From the NCBI GenBank assembly GCA_001584585.1, contig LSYV01000039.1, forward strand, positions 306,159-370,158: a stretch of 64,000 bases of DNA. The letters run 5' to 3'. A program made the position numbers and the translations under genes. The stretch is from Gonium pectorale. Its lineage: Eukaryota > Chlorophyta > Chlorophyceae > Chlamydomonadales > Volvocaceae. The stretch's first letter is position 1. Every line of letters starts with the position of its first letter. Of this stretch, positions 12,939 through 23,351 are shown in pieces. The notes under the pieces were generated by a model that saw only the letters and a program-made list of their open reading frames with translations, was not told the origin of the DNA and ran no database searches.

Positions 12939-12943
12939 TTACA
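12939..12943 (-). terminator. Candidate TGTAA poly(A) signal for ADAT3
   Basis: TTACA on the plus strand, about 570 nt beyond the ADAT3 stop codon. This is only a possible signal, because the distance is long and the pentamer is short. Confidence 0.25.
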
Positions 12944-13511
12944 CGTGACGCTTACGCTCCGTGCATGCACTTGTCAGTTGGAACGCAGTCAAGGCGGGAA
13001 TGGTGCTAAACATTTGGCAGAAACGGTGCTATAAGTGAAGCTAACAGAAACCTCTCATTAGCACCTCGTTTCAGTGTCACTCGCACCCAACTCGCCTTCC
13101 ACAGATCATAATCCGCAAGGACGCGCAGATATTAGTGTGGGACCCTTCCTGACCCAGCAGGGCCGTGCAAAGCGGTGGTGCATGAAGGCTCACGCACAGG
13201 CCCGTGCATGCCCACCAAGACACTCAACCGGTGGCAGTATGCTGCGCGCAAGGAGGTTCACAGAATGAAACATCGACCGCAACCAACACCCCGGCGCATG
13301 AACATGTTGCATGGTATGCCGATTCGCACAGACGCCCGCCCGGCCCGCCCCCCGGCGTGTGTAAAGGGCCTGCGCCCAACGATTTGTGGCACAAAGCGCA
13401 GCCCTGCAACACGACCCGGCAATCCGCACCATGCTCCCAGAGCGCCGACTGAGCCACAGATGCCGCCCGAGCATCCCACTTCACCGGCGCCCTGCCCTCC
13501 CCATCCGAAGG

Positions 13512-14738
13512 CTACGACTTGAGCTCTATTCGGAACACCTCATAGTTGTGGTTCAACGAGCGGCACGCGTGCAGACGCCGCTCGCCTCCCAGCGCGCCAT
13601 GCTGCGGGTCTGGGCGGCAGTATATCACCCGCTGCACACGCGAGTGCACCAGGGCCATGGAGCACATGATACACGGCTCCATGACGACGAAGCAGTCGTA
13701 GCCCGTGCACATATACGGGCGGGAGGCCCCTGCCTCGTGAGGCCCTGCCCCAAGCCGCGGCCGCTTGCTCGCAAGCTCCTCGCCGGCCGCCGCCGCGCTC
13801 GCTCTGTCCTCCGCGGTGACGCCCGCGCGAAACCCCTGGACCGCCGGGCCGTCCTCTTGTCGGCCAGCAGAAGCGCCATCAGCGCTAGCCGGACCCGCCC
13901 CCGACCCACTGCTGGTCCGCAGGCCGGGGTCCGCTATTGGGGCAGCTATGGCCATGGCCTCCATGCCCTGAGGCTCGTCGTTGACCGACGGTGGCCACAG
14001 CGCGAGATCCCGCTCCGAGGCAACCTGGATTGCTGCCATGACTGCATGGCGCAGCGGGTGCGACCCGCTGCCGTCCACAGCCTCCGCCAGCGGGGTCAGC
14101 GACGGCGGGCTCACGATCAGGGCTGCATTGTCTGCACTGGATGCAGCCGCCAACTGGAGCGCGAGGCGCATGTGATGCTCGAAGTAGCGCTGCGTGGCCT
14201 GGTCTACGGGCGTCTCCTCAGTCACTGGTGTACCGTGGTCGGGGATGCGCCAGGTTATGGGCCACAGCTTGGTCCAGGCCTCCCACTGCTGTCGTGTCTG
14301 CGGTGGATAGGCCGCGCCGTGAAGCAGCCGAAGCCGCACGCCCCCCTGCTCCATGTATAGGTCACGCAGGGCCTCCGGAAGAAGATCAGGGGACACGTCG
14401 GTTCCGCAGCCGGTGCCCGCAACATGCCCTCCACTGACGGTAGCCTCCTCTGCCTGAGCTTCTGCTGATGCGCCAGTCGCGCCTGCGGCCTTCCGTGAGA
14501 CGGCGTCGTCAGGCAGCACGCATAGGATGGCCTCTAGCAGGGCGCCGTCGTCAGGGGCCTTGCGGACGCGTTTGAGGTGCTTCTGGTCGGCTAGCGGAGC
14601 GGCGTTGCCCAGCGCCTTGATAAGCTGGTTCCCCACCTTGCTGGAGAAGGCAGCAACTGCAAGCGGTAGTGTCCGCAGTGGAAGCTCCTGCTTGCTGGGA
14701 ACCTGCACAGCGGCCAGGAAGTCGGCGGTGCTCGCCAT
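13512..14738 (-). CDS. ADAT3: tRNA-specific adenosine deaminase subunit ADAT3/TAD3 (intronless)
   Basis: Non-catalytic partner of ADAT2/TAD2 in the heterodimer that converts wobble adenosine 34 of tRNAs to inosine. Single exon, 408 residues. The C-terminal cytidine-deaminase-like fold shows the zinc ligands: His231 in RHAVMAAI and Cys356/Cys359 in MEPCIMCSMALVHSRVQRV. In active deaminases the first motif is HAE; here the Glu is Val233, the known pseudo-catalytic feature of ADAT3 that separates it from ADAT2. The tail DPQHGALGGERRLHACRSLN followed by HNYEVF is typical of ADAT3. Between the two zinc motifs is an Ala/Gly/Ser-rich insertion of roughly 90 residues (about 250-340) with no counterpart in short family members. 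It lies head to head with RPT5 across 329 bp. Lack of introns stands out against its neighbours but also occurs in animal ADAT3. Confidence 0.9.
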   Translation of the reverse strand: MASTADFLAAVQVPSKQELPLRTLPLAVAAFSSKVGNQLIKALGNAAPLADQKHLKRVRKAPDDGALLEAILCVLPDDAVSRKAAGATGASAEAQAEEATVSGGHVAGTGCGTDVSPDLLPEALRDLYMEQGGVRLRLLHGAAYPPQTRQQWEAWTKLWPITWRIPDHGTPVTEETPVDQATQRYFEHHMRLALQLAAASSADNAALIVSPPSLTPLAEAVDGSGSHPLRHAVMAAIQVASERDLALWPPSVNDEPQGMEAMAIAAPIADPGLRTSSGSGAGPASADGASAGRQEDGPAVQGFRAGVTAEDRASAAAAGEELASKRPRLGAGPHEAGASRPYMCTGYDCFVVMEPCIMCSMALVHSRVQRVIYCRPDPQHGALGGERRLHACRSLNHNYEVFRIELKS

Positions 14739-15067
14739 CGTGCCGCCGTCGTCGTGCCTCGCCCCGCTGAAGACTTAGATGGCCTAGCCTACATGCATAT
14801 CGGATGTCAATGCACAAGCGCTACAGAGGTGTTCGCACGCAGTTGCGTCGCCAAGGAAGGACGTTGGACACAGCGTTGACAACAGAGTTGTCACATCAGT
14901 GAAATTCCATTTCACAATTCGGCATAGCCGAGGCACGGCCATATGTTGGGCAAAACGCCGGGCGGTTGTCGTTGTTGTACATGTGTGCAGTGGTGCTGTA
15001 CAGGGTTTGCATTATGGGCTCTTGACTGCTTGCCTACATCCGCACGACACGGACAGCAGCTGCCACT
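14739..15067. promoter_or_regulatory. Shared divergent promoter region, ADAT3 (minus) and RPT5 (plus)
   Basis: Only 329 bp separate the two start codons, so both 5' UTRs and core promoters must lie here. No TATA box was recognised. Confidence 0.55.
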
Positions 15068-16914
15068 ATGGCGGCAATTGATAAGCAGATTTTCGGTGAC
15101 GACGCGACTGAAGATGCACTCCCCGAGGAATTCTCTTACATGTCCGCTGAGGCGATACAGCAACGTGTGCGGCTCCTAGACAATGAGCTTCGCGTGCTCA
15201 AGGACGAATCGCAGCGCCTTACGTTAGAGCAGGACAATCTGAAGGAGAAAATTAAGGAGAACAAGGAGAAGATCAAGCTCAACAACCAGCTTCCATACCT
15301 AGTAGGCAATATCGTTGAGGTGCTGGACATAAAGCCAGAGGAAGACGAGGAGGAGGATGGCGCGACGGTAGATCTCGACGCGCAGCGCCGCGGGAAGTGC
15401 GTGGTGCTCAAAACGTCCACGCGTCAGACTATCTTCCTGCCGGTGGTGGGACTCGTTGACGCCAACACCCTCAAGCCGGGCGACCTGGTGGGTGTCAACA
15501 AAGACAGCTACCTGGTGCTGGACACGCTGCCGGCGGAGTACGACTCGCGTGTTAAGGCCATGGAGGTGGACGAGAAGCCCACGGAGGACTACTCGGACGT
15601 GGGCGGCCTGGACAAGCAGATTCAGGAGCTGGTGGAGGCGGTGGTGCTGCCTATTCAGCACAAGGACCGCTTCACGAAACTGGGCATCAAGCCCCCGAAG
15701 GGCGTGCTGTGGTGAGTTTACTTTAGGCGGACGGGGGAAGCAGGGACACGGCAGTACGGGGCACCAAGCCCACCAGGCAGTTATTCCTGTGTCCGGGTTC
15801 ACAAGCGCCGACTTCCGGGCTCCAAAGCGCCGGCAATACCCACGGGTGTCTAGCGCCGCATCCTTCTGTAGGCTTGTGCTTGTGGATTGAATTCAGAGAG
15901 GGACTGGGTTCTCTGCCAGACAGTTGTTGCTTGCGCGGTACCACACTATACTGGCCCCTCCCTTGGCTCGTGCCGGGACATTTAATCACAGTGCCCTGTC
16001 GTTCGCACCAGGAAGCCATATGGGCATAGTGACATGCGCGCTGCCGCTGCATGTCAGTGTGCCTGCAGCTGCAAAAGCCGCCTTAGCCCGCTTGCTCTTA
16101 CCGGGATGCCTGCTGCGTCCCGCGTCCCTCCTGCATAGCCTCTCTTACCGGGATGCCTGCTGCGTCCCGCGTCCCTCCTGTATAGCCTCTGCACTTGCCA
16201 CTTATCCTGTTCTACCTTCAGCTTACCTCCGCCTGGCCTCCCTGCAACCCTGCTCCTTTCCCACACAGCTACGGCCCGCCCGGGACTGGCAAGACGCTCA
16301 TCGCGCGCGCCGTCGCGGCGCAGACCAACGCCACGTTCCTGAAGCTGGCGGGGCCGCAGCTGGTGCAGATGTTTATCGGAGACGGCGCCAAGATGGTCCG
16401 CGACGCATTCGCGCTGGCCAAGGAGAAGTCGCCCTGCATCATCTTTATCGATGAGATTGACGCCATCGGCACCAAGCGCTTCGACTCGGAGCTCAGTGGC
16501 GACCGTGAGGTGCAGCGCACCATGCTGGAGCTGCTCAACCAGTTGGACGGCTTCAGCAGCAATGATGATGTCAAGGTCATCGCGGCCACAAACCGTGCGG
16601 ACATCCTGGACCCCGCGCTCATGCGCTCCGGACGCCTGGACCGCAAAATTGAGTTCCCTCACCCCAACGAGGACGCCCGCGCCAAGATCTTGCGCATCCA
16701 CTCGCGCAAGATGAACGTGGCGCCAGACGTGAACTATGAGGAGCTGGGGCGCTCGACGGATGACTTCAATGCGGCGCAGCTCAAGGCGGTGTGCGTGGAG
16801 GCGGGCATGCTGGCGCTGCGGCGAGACGGCACGGAGGTGACGCACGAGGACTTTGTAGAGGGCATCACGCAGGTGCAGGCCAAGAAGAAGGCGAACCTCA
16901 TGTACTATGCATAA
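15068..16914 (+). CDS. RPT5: 26S proteasome regulatory particle ATPase RPT5 (S6A/PSMC3)
   Basis: One of six AAA+ ATPases in the 19S base that unfold ubiquitylated substrates and open the 20S gate. Two exons, 15068-15711 and 16269-16914, give 429 residues, the family length. The N-terminal coiled coil (about residues 20-80) is followed by an OB domain containing the acidic stretch KPEEDEEED and [11 protein letters not shown]. The AAA module has Walker [10 protein letters not shown] split across the exon junction, Walker [16 protein letters not shown], and arginine fingers in [30 protein letters not shown] is the RPT5-specific pore-loop region. The C-terminus LMYYA is the HbYX-like tail that docks into the 20S alpha ring. 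The residue before Walker A is Cys (GVLC|YGPP), made by the splice junction; other eukaryotes have Met or Leu there. The match to human PSMC3 is near-continuous, so the assignment is very secure. Confidence 0.98.
16097..16190. repeat. 47 bp tandem duplication in the RPT5 intron
   Basis: A 47 bp unit starting CTTACCGGGATGCC occurs twice back to back (16097-16143 and 16144-16190) with a single visible mismatch (CTGCATAG versus CTGTATAG). It lies about 80 bp upstream of the acceptor at 16268. The near-identity implies a recent duplication. Confidence 0.85.
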
Positions 16915-17527
16915 ATGCCCTAAGGCGACTATTGCCTCATCAATGCAGTGCAGAGGGGAATGGGCTGCGAAGGGCATTGGGCGGCAGTTAGGGTTAGAGG
17001 CGTGGCGTGTGTGCCCACAGGAGGCTGCCCCCACGGTGTTCGGGAGGAGCGGACCCGTGGCTCGGATAGGAAGCGGGCTTGCGCGAGCTGGGATCGGGCC
17101 CGAGCACAGCAGCAGGCAATACTGCCTCCTGGGCTGGTTGATCACCGCGGACGCGGCGCATTGCCTTAACCCTGCAACAAGCGCTGGCATGGGATTGCTG
17201 CTTGCGCACTTCGGAGATGGGAGATGGGGTATGGGTAGCTAAACATCAGACCATACATTGTACTACGCCTCAGTTTAGAGCGTTGGACTGGACCGGTGCT
17301 TTACGATGCTCTCCTAGGACTGCAGAACGCCTTCATAACATTAGTCTTCGTTGCACGGCACGTACGGGCATGATGGCGTAGTACTGCCAGCGGGACAGGA
17401 TCGTAGATAGCTAGCCGTTGGGGCGCTGCTGACTGCTCTTCATCGGTTGTTGGTTATGTTTGCGTCAGGTGTGGCGAGCTGAATTGCCAAGAATGGGACG
17501 CGTCTTCACGCGGGCTCGTGCATGTTG

Positions 17528-17532
17528 TTACA
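17528..17532 (-). terminator. Candidate TGTAA poly(A) signal for CCT1
   Basis: TTACA on the plus strand, about 335 nt beyond the CCT1 stop codon, in the expected orientation. Confidence 0.35.
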
Positions 17533-17586
17533 GGTGTGACGCTTGACGTCGGGGTGCAACCCCAGCGGCTGCAATGTGCAATCCGC

Positions 17587-17591
17587 TGTAA
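17587..17591 (+). terminator. Candidate TGTAA poly(A) signal for RPT5
   Basis: TGTAA about 670 nt past the RPT5 stop codon. Use of this site would place the RPT5 transcript end inside the region transcribed from CCT1. Confidence 0.3.
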
Positions 17592-17865
17592 ATGTCAAGC
17601 AATGCACGTTCTCATACAGCCAACACCTGCAATGACACCCGCTCAGTCCAGCTATGCGACCCACACCGTCCAGTGGGCCGTCGGAAGCCACCATCCTCCA
17701 CACTACATCGAGGCGCTTGCGAAGAAACATACTCACAGCGCCTGCATCCCGCCTGCCTCGTCGTTAGTCATTGGCTGCACCCGTGCGCTACAACCTGGCT
17801 CACGCAGCTTTAGCCCCAGTTATGCCCCCTGCGAACTCCCCTCGTGCCCGCAAATGTTCAGCGGC

Positions 17866-20800
17866 CTACTCGTCGCCTCCGTCCTGCTGCGCTTCCAACC
17901 TGATGAGGTCGTCGATGCGCAGGATGGTGATGGCCGCCTCCGTCGCGAACTGCACCGGCGCGGGGGAGTCAAGCAATCAGCTTCAACGGAACTTGCTCCT
18001 CGAGCTTAGGGGAATAAACCTTTCTGCAGAAAGATGGGGGAAACCAAGAGCCCGAAACCCGATTCCCATGCCAGGCCAATCCCAGGCCGAAGTGCTTTCT
18101 CGTTTGTGGCGCATTGCTTCCCAACTGTTTCCACACAAACTACCGTTTCTACATCATAGGAGCCCGGGGGCGCCTTGGAGAGCTCCCAAATGCCCGGGAT
18201 GCGTCGGGCTTCGCTTACCTGGATCATTTTAACCTTGCTCATGGCCGGCTCCAGCACTCCGGCCTCCACGTTGTTGCGCACTTTGCCCTCCACCAAGTCC
18301 AGCCCGAACTGAGCGCACTTGGCCTCCTCCGGTTGCGTCTGCGCCTTGTAGTGGTACGAGCGCAGCGCCGCGACCTGCACATTCCGATGGGTTCCCTTGA
18401 TCCGACAAGCCGCAATACAAAACCACCAGGCATAGGGTGGTCTTAAAGTTCGGACGCGTCCGCCTTGCGCAGGCTTCTGCGCGCCCAAATACAATGGTGA
18501 GGTACGTGCCGGGCTGTCATGCAGCACGATGCGAACCATAAGCCGCGCCCAGTTGCATCCGTCGTGAGCAAATACTACACGCGCATCTCCTGGTCAGCGC
18601 CCATGCATCCCACTCACTAGCTCGGTGGCGTCCTTGGCCGCGTTCACCGCCAGCGTCTTGGGCAGCACCAGCAGTGCGTTTGCGAACTCGCCGATGGCCA
18701 GCTGCTCGCGACTCCCCAGCGTGGTCGCGTAGCTGTCCAGGTAAATGGACAGGGCCGCCTCCACCGCACCGCCTCCTGCGCAATCACGACGACACATCAG
18801 CGGCCAGGCCGGTGAGGACACGTCCGACCCCGCGAATTACGTGTGGGTAACTTGCCACGGCAGAAAGGACAACCAAGGACACTCGTAAGGTTCACAAGGG
18901 GCACCAACAGCAGCATGACCCTGACGGCGCATTGCCCCGACGCATGCTGGCGTGAGGAACCGAGGCGCTGGCAATGCCTTACCGGGCACCACGCTCCCCG
19001 ACTCCAGCACGCGCTTGACGACGCAGAGCGAGTCATGGATGGAGCGGTCCATCTCGTCCAGCATGTAGTCGTTGGCGCCGCGCAGGAGCAGGGTCACCGC
19101 CTTCGAGTACTTGCAGCCCTGCGAAGTGAGGGGACGCGTGTGTGAGAACTTATTGGGAGCGCCGTGAGCGAGGCGGCTGCCCTTAGCTTTCACATGCCAA
19201 CAACACTGTGGGCTTGGCCGTACGTCGTCGGCACTGATAGAGTGAGGAGGCCCAGTAGTCAGGCGCACACGGGCTTTTACTCGCGGGAAGATGCGGCTGC
19301 CTGCTCCGGCAGGCGGAGCTAGCCGCGCGCTCTTCCTCTCCCTCTCCTGCTCCGGCCCTACAGCCGGCCGCACCTTGATCATGATCATGTTGTCGTCCGC
19401 CACGCGCTCCTCGACCACCTCCTCCGCCTCGCCCAGGTGCGCGGGGTCAAACGTCTCGTTGCCGTCCATGTCCGCCAGCGTCAGCACAACCGTGGCGCCG
19501 GTGGCCTTGGCAATGCGCCTGGAAGGCGGGCGGAACATAGGACCGACCGATCGCTACCAGCAGCTCGCAGTACATAATAGATAACAATAGTGTCGCAACA
19601 CTGCCTGGCCTAATTCCGTCACACACCGCCCAGTCCGGTGATGGGGATGTACAGCAGCGTATGCAGCAGATATGTGCGACACATGCCGCAGACGTTCTGT
19701 GTACAGCACATGGCATCGGCAGCACGAACGCACCGGAGGTCGTCCTTCTCCACGCGGCGGCAGGCAATGGCACCCGCCTCTACGAAGTATTTGAGCGCCA
19801 TATCGTCAATGCCCTACGCCAGGATATGGTGGGCACCGGTGAGATCCATCAGGACTGGCCAGCGGGAACGCAACGGGCAACAAAGTGAATGCGGTCGACA
19901 CATGCAGGGCGAACACCAGTGCTGATCTGCATGCCACATGCGGGCTGCCGCCACACCGCTTAGGCGGATGCAACTGCATGGCCGGAAAGCTGTGTGGGTC
20001 GTTGTCACGACTTGTGGCAGCATCACCCCCACCTTCGTTGTGAGGATGACGTTGGCGCCCGCGTCCAGGATCTTCTGAATGCGCTCCTTGGTAATGTCCG
20101 ACTCGCGCTCACGGATCTTCTCCAGCTCCTTGGGATCGTTCACCAGCACCTGTGCACATGCCATGTGTAGGTCTTCGATCCCGTATCGCAAATGCTCCAG
20201 CCCCGTGCTTCTGCGGGCAATCTTGCGGCTGCATGCCGTTCCAGACGCCAGGATGACCAACGACCAGCCAATAACGAACCCCCCCACCGGCCCCTTCCAC
20301 CACCCAAACAGCTTGTTCCAAATGCCATATGCTCCGCACCTGCACGCCCATCATCATGCGCGCTTTTTGGAGGTTCATGTCCAGACATGCAATCTTGACG
20401 CCACCAGACAGCCGCTTGGGCATGCCCTGCGCCGCCCGCCCAAGGTTGAGCGCGTATCCACGCAGCAGTGCCGACTCGCGGGCGCTCTTGCCGTGGGCCT
20501 TGAGCACGTTCACGGCCTGCGTCAGGGCACAAGAGGGCAAGTGCTATGTTGCCGTATATGCTCCCAGGGTAGCGTCGTCCCATCAGGGCTACTCGAGGAG
20601 CGCCCTCAATGACTCCACTTTGGGCTCTTTGTCTAAACCCTGTCAAGCGTCGTCGGTCGCTTGTCCGCTATCCCAACGCAGGTTTGCTGTGTGGCGCCCA
20701 ATGCTAGTATTTGGATCCGGCTGTGGCACTTCCCAACGACGCCAGATGATGGCGTATTTAAGCCGCGATTTCATGTTTCAGAGACGTGCGCTGCTGCTGT

Positions 20801-22770
20801 ACATCCTTCATTGCGTGAGGACAAGCTTTTAGGGTACAGCGTACTGCCAAGTGCAGCTATGGAAGCGAGCGCTTGCAGACATGCTGGTCACCCATAGCGC
20901 AAAGCCCACGACTGCGTACTTTCTCGCCTAAAGAATGTCACACGCGTGCCAAAGCGCCGACCGGAGGTCTCGACAGTGTTCCTTCTGGTTGCGGTGGGCC
21001 TCCCGTCGCCTGCCCAAGCCGCTGCTCCCCATCCGGTGCACAGCTCCGCACCGCATCCACTCCGCAGCGTGCTCCCTCCCTTCACAGCACATACCTTGAC
21101 GGGGTAGCGGGTGCGCCCCGTAATCTCGTCCGTGGTCTTGACGGCAGCCATGGCGTCCACCACCATCTGCGCAAAGAAGTCACCCTCCGCGCCCACGATT
21201 TTGGAGGACATGCTGGTGCGCGCTGCATTCAGGAGCGTCTCCGTGCCCAGCGACTCAGTAGAGGTCGCCATGCGCTCCTCGATGAACTTGCACGCCTGCA
21301 GTGCGTCCGGGCGCGTGCCGGGTTAGAAACGTAAGCCTATAAGCAGTTTCATCTGGCATCCGTAAACAAAAGCTCCTGAATGACCACATGTGGATGAAGT
21401 TGCACCAGCCAATCATTATGCTGCACACGATACAAGGCCACCGTTGGTTTTGGAGGTTCGCCACTGCGCGCAATCAGTACAGGTGCGCACCGAGCGTGAC
21501 AACGCAAGACGTGAAGAGTATTTTCCCAAGCTACGCCAGACTAGGATACCCCGTGCATCTGTACATAGTAGTACGGGTACTGCCTTTCCAACATGCACCT
21601 AGACCATGACGTGAGAACCATATGGTCCATATCCCAGGCTAAGTTGCTTGCGCTGTGGACATAGAGGGGTCATCTGAACAGCTCAGGAACAGCATGCCCA
21701 AGTTAAACCCACCGCCTGGCATTAAGCCGTGACGTACAAGAAGTGGAAGGACAAATCCAAGTGACCAGCATAGTAAGGGGAAAGCAAAATCTCGCTCACC
21801 TCGCGCATCGCGATGCGGTAGCCGCCGATGATGTTGGTGGGGTGGATTTTGTCCTTCACCAGCTCGTTCGCCCGCTTGAGGAGCTCCGCTGCTAGAATGA
21901 CGACGCTGGTGGTACCATCGCCCACCTCCGCGTCCTGAAGCTCCGCTAGCTCCACCAGGATCTAGAAGCATCAGAGCAGGAAGGAATCCAGCTCATCACC
22001 CAGTTCGAGGCAAGTCTGGCGCTGTAACCTGGCCCAGTCACACTTTGTACCAAGGGCAGAACTGTCCAAGATTGGAACTGTGGCAGCGTGCATGGGCACA
22101 AGCAGGCGCAGGGATACCCGCAACTGTCCCTGGCGCCAGCACAGCAGTGGTGCCCCAGTCCAAAGCTCCATGCAAGCTCTGCATATGGTTGGTTCCGCTG
22201 AGCGCCATCCTTTGTAAATATACATGTGTAAATTTCACGATAACTCACGGTCACGACGCCAGCCAGACGTGGGCACTCGCCCAACGCACCGACCCAAACC
22301 CGTCTACGCAGCGTCCTTGGGTGGCAAAGCTACGCAGTTTTTGGCCGCCACATGCTGTTAATAACCCCAGGGCATGCTGCGGTGCTGGTGCCAAGCCAGG
22401 CACCTCACCGGGGGTGCCGGTGGGCCTACAGCACACGGGCAAAACGCGCACCTTGGCGGCTGGGTGCTCCACCTCTAGGAGGCGCAGAATGGTCGCTCCA
22501 TCGTTTGTGATTGTAACATCGCCAATGTCGTCCACCAGCATCTGAGCAGCCAGAAGGGACACGAGTCTCAGCTGCGCGGACGGGGCGCGGGCGCGCCATG
22601 ATCTGGGATTCCCGCGCAGTCCCAACCTTATCAAGCCCGACGGGTCCCAGGCTGCTCTTCACGATGTTTGCCACGGCCGTAACTGCCATGACATTTTGCG
22701 TCCGCACGTCCTGGCCGCTTTGGCGCTCGCCAGCGATTTGCAGACGCTGGCCGAGAGAGGCTGCTGCCAT
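17866..22770 (-). CDS. CCT1: Cytosolic chaperonin subunit CCT1 (TCP-1 alpha)
   Basis: Alpha subunit of the TRiC/CCT ring that folds actin, tubulin and other cytosolic proteins. Twelve exons in transcript order: 22770-22627, 22541-22452, 21961-21800, 21295-21095, 20516-20340, 20149-20033, 19813-19734, 19518-19374, 19118-18983, 18775-18618, 18374-18219, 17949-17866; 549 residues, the family length. Equatorial-domain signatures are [38 protein letters not shown] and the nucleotide-binding VGDGTTSVV. The apical/intermediate part has [24 protein letters not shown] and [40 protein letters not shown] and [10 protein letters not shown] come near the end of the apical domain and in the second equatorial half. 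The tail is [14 protein letters not shown] followed by a short Gly/Asp/Glu end. Sequence words such as [11 protein letters not shown] are specific to the alpha subunit. All exon phases agree. It lies head to head with the carrier gene. Confidence 0.97.
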
Positions 22771-23351
22771 GATCTAAAGGTTTCTAATTCAGAACCGAAG
22801 GCTTGAAGTGAACGCGGTTTGGAACGCGGTCTCGAAGCAATCGGTCCTAGTGCGCAGCAGTATGGGCTTCTTTTGTCGGGTATACTGGAACACTTGGGTG
22901 GAGATGAATCTATACTTGTAGGTAGAGCAAGCAGCAAGCTCCATTGCCGTATTGAAAAGTTTTGGGCGCGGCTTCTCGCTCCGCCGGTTCCACCCTGCAA
23001 CCAACGTTAACTATTTGACGCCGGCTACCTGCTAAACCGAGCAAGTGATCACCCTCGATTGACTGTTGCGACGTAATAGGCTCCCTTGGTCATCGTGACT
23101 GTCCCATTCTGTTCTCTCTCTGTGCTTCATCGCTCCTCGTTGTGTCTGCCCTCATACACCCTCACGCACCGTTAAGTCTAGACAGTTCGTTGCTTCGTTC
23201 GGTGCTGGTCGCAGTCAGTTTCGTGGCCGCCTGCTTTCATCGCCTGAAGGCAGTGTGACCCGAGTGTGCGATGGCAGGAGCATTTTAGTGGGCGGAGCGC
23301 AAAGCAGCCAAAGCAGCGCTGCGCATCTCACTTCCAGCGCTGCTGAGGACT
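22771..23351. promoter_or_regulatory. Divergent upstream region, CCT1 (minus) and mitochondrial carrier (plus)
   Basis: 581 bp between start codons; holds both promoters and 5' UTRs. An earlier ATG at 23270 on the plus strand opens a short frame that does not match the carrier frame, so it could act as an upstream ORF. No other element recognised. Confidence 0.5.

Larger units (their letters stand above)
9749..13511. other. 3.8 kb stretch without a recognisable gene
   Basis: Lies between the TM9SF start (minus strand) and the ADAT3 stop (minus strand). It should contain the TM9SF promoter at its left end and the ADAT3 3' UTR at its right end. Open frames here are short (131 codons at most), lack family motifs on either strand, and do not join into a phase-consistent spliced model that I can recognise. 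It holds the 90 bp tandem repeat at 12019 and a TACG-rich palindromic tract at 11536. No transposase, reverse transcriptase or terminal repeats were recognised. Confidence 0.6.
16915..17865. other. Convergent 3' regions of RPT5 and CCT1
   Basis: 951 bp between the two stop codons. No gene recognised. It contains opposed candidate TGTAA signals (17587 plus, 17528 minus), so the two 3' UTRs may overlap. Confidence 0.5.

Noticed and set aside
13386..14360. 324-codon plus-strand frame opposite ADAT3
   Set aside because: Antisense to the conserved ADAT3 coding sequence; Arg/Ala-rich translation with no family resemblance.
16054..17190. 378-codon open frame on the minus strand over RPT5
   Set aside because: Complete overlap with the conserved RPT5 second exon on the other strand; Arg/His/Leu-rich shadow without motifs.
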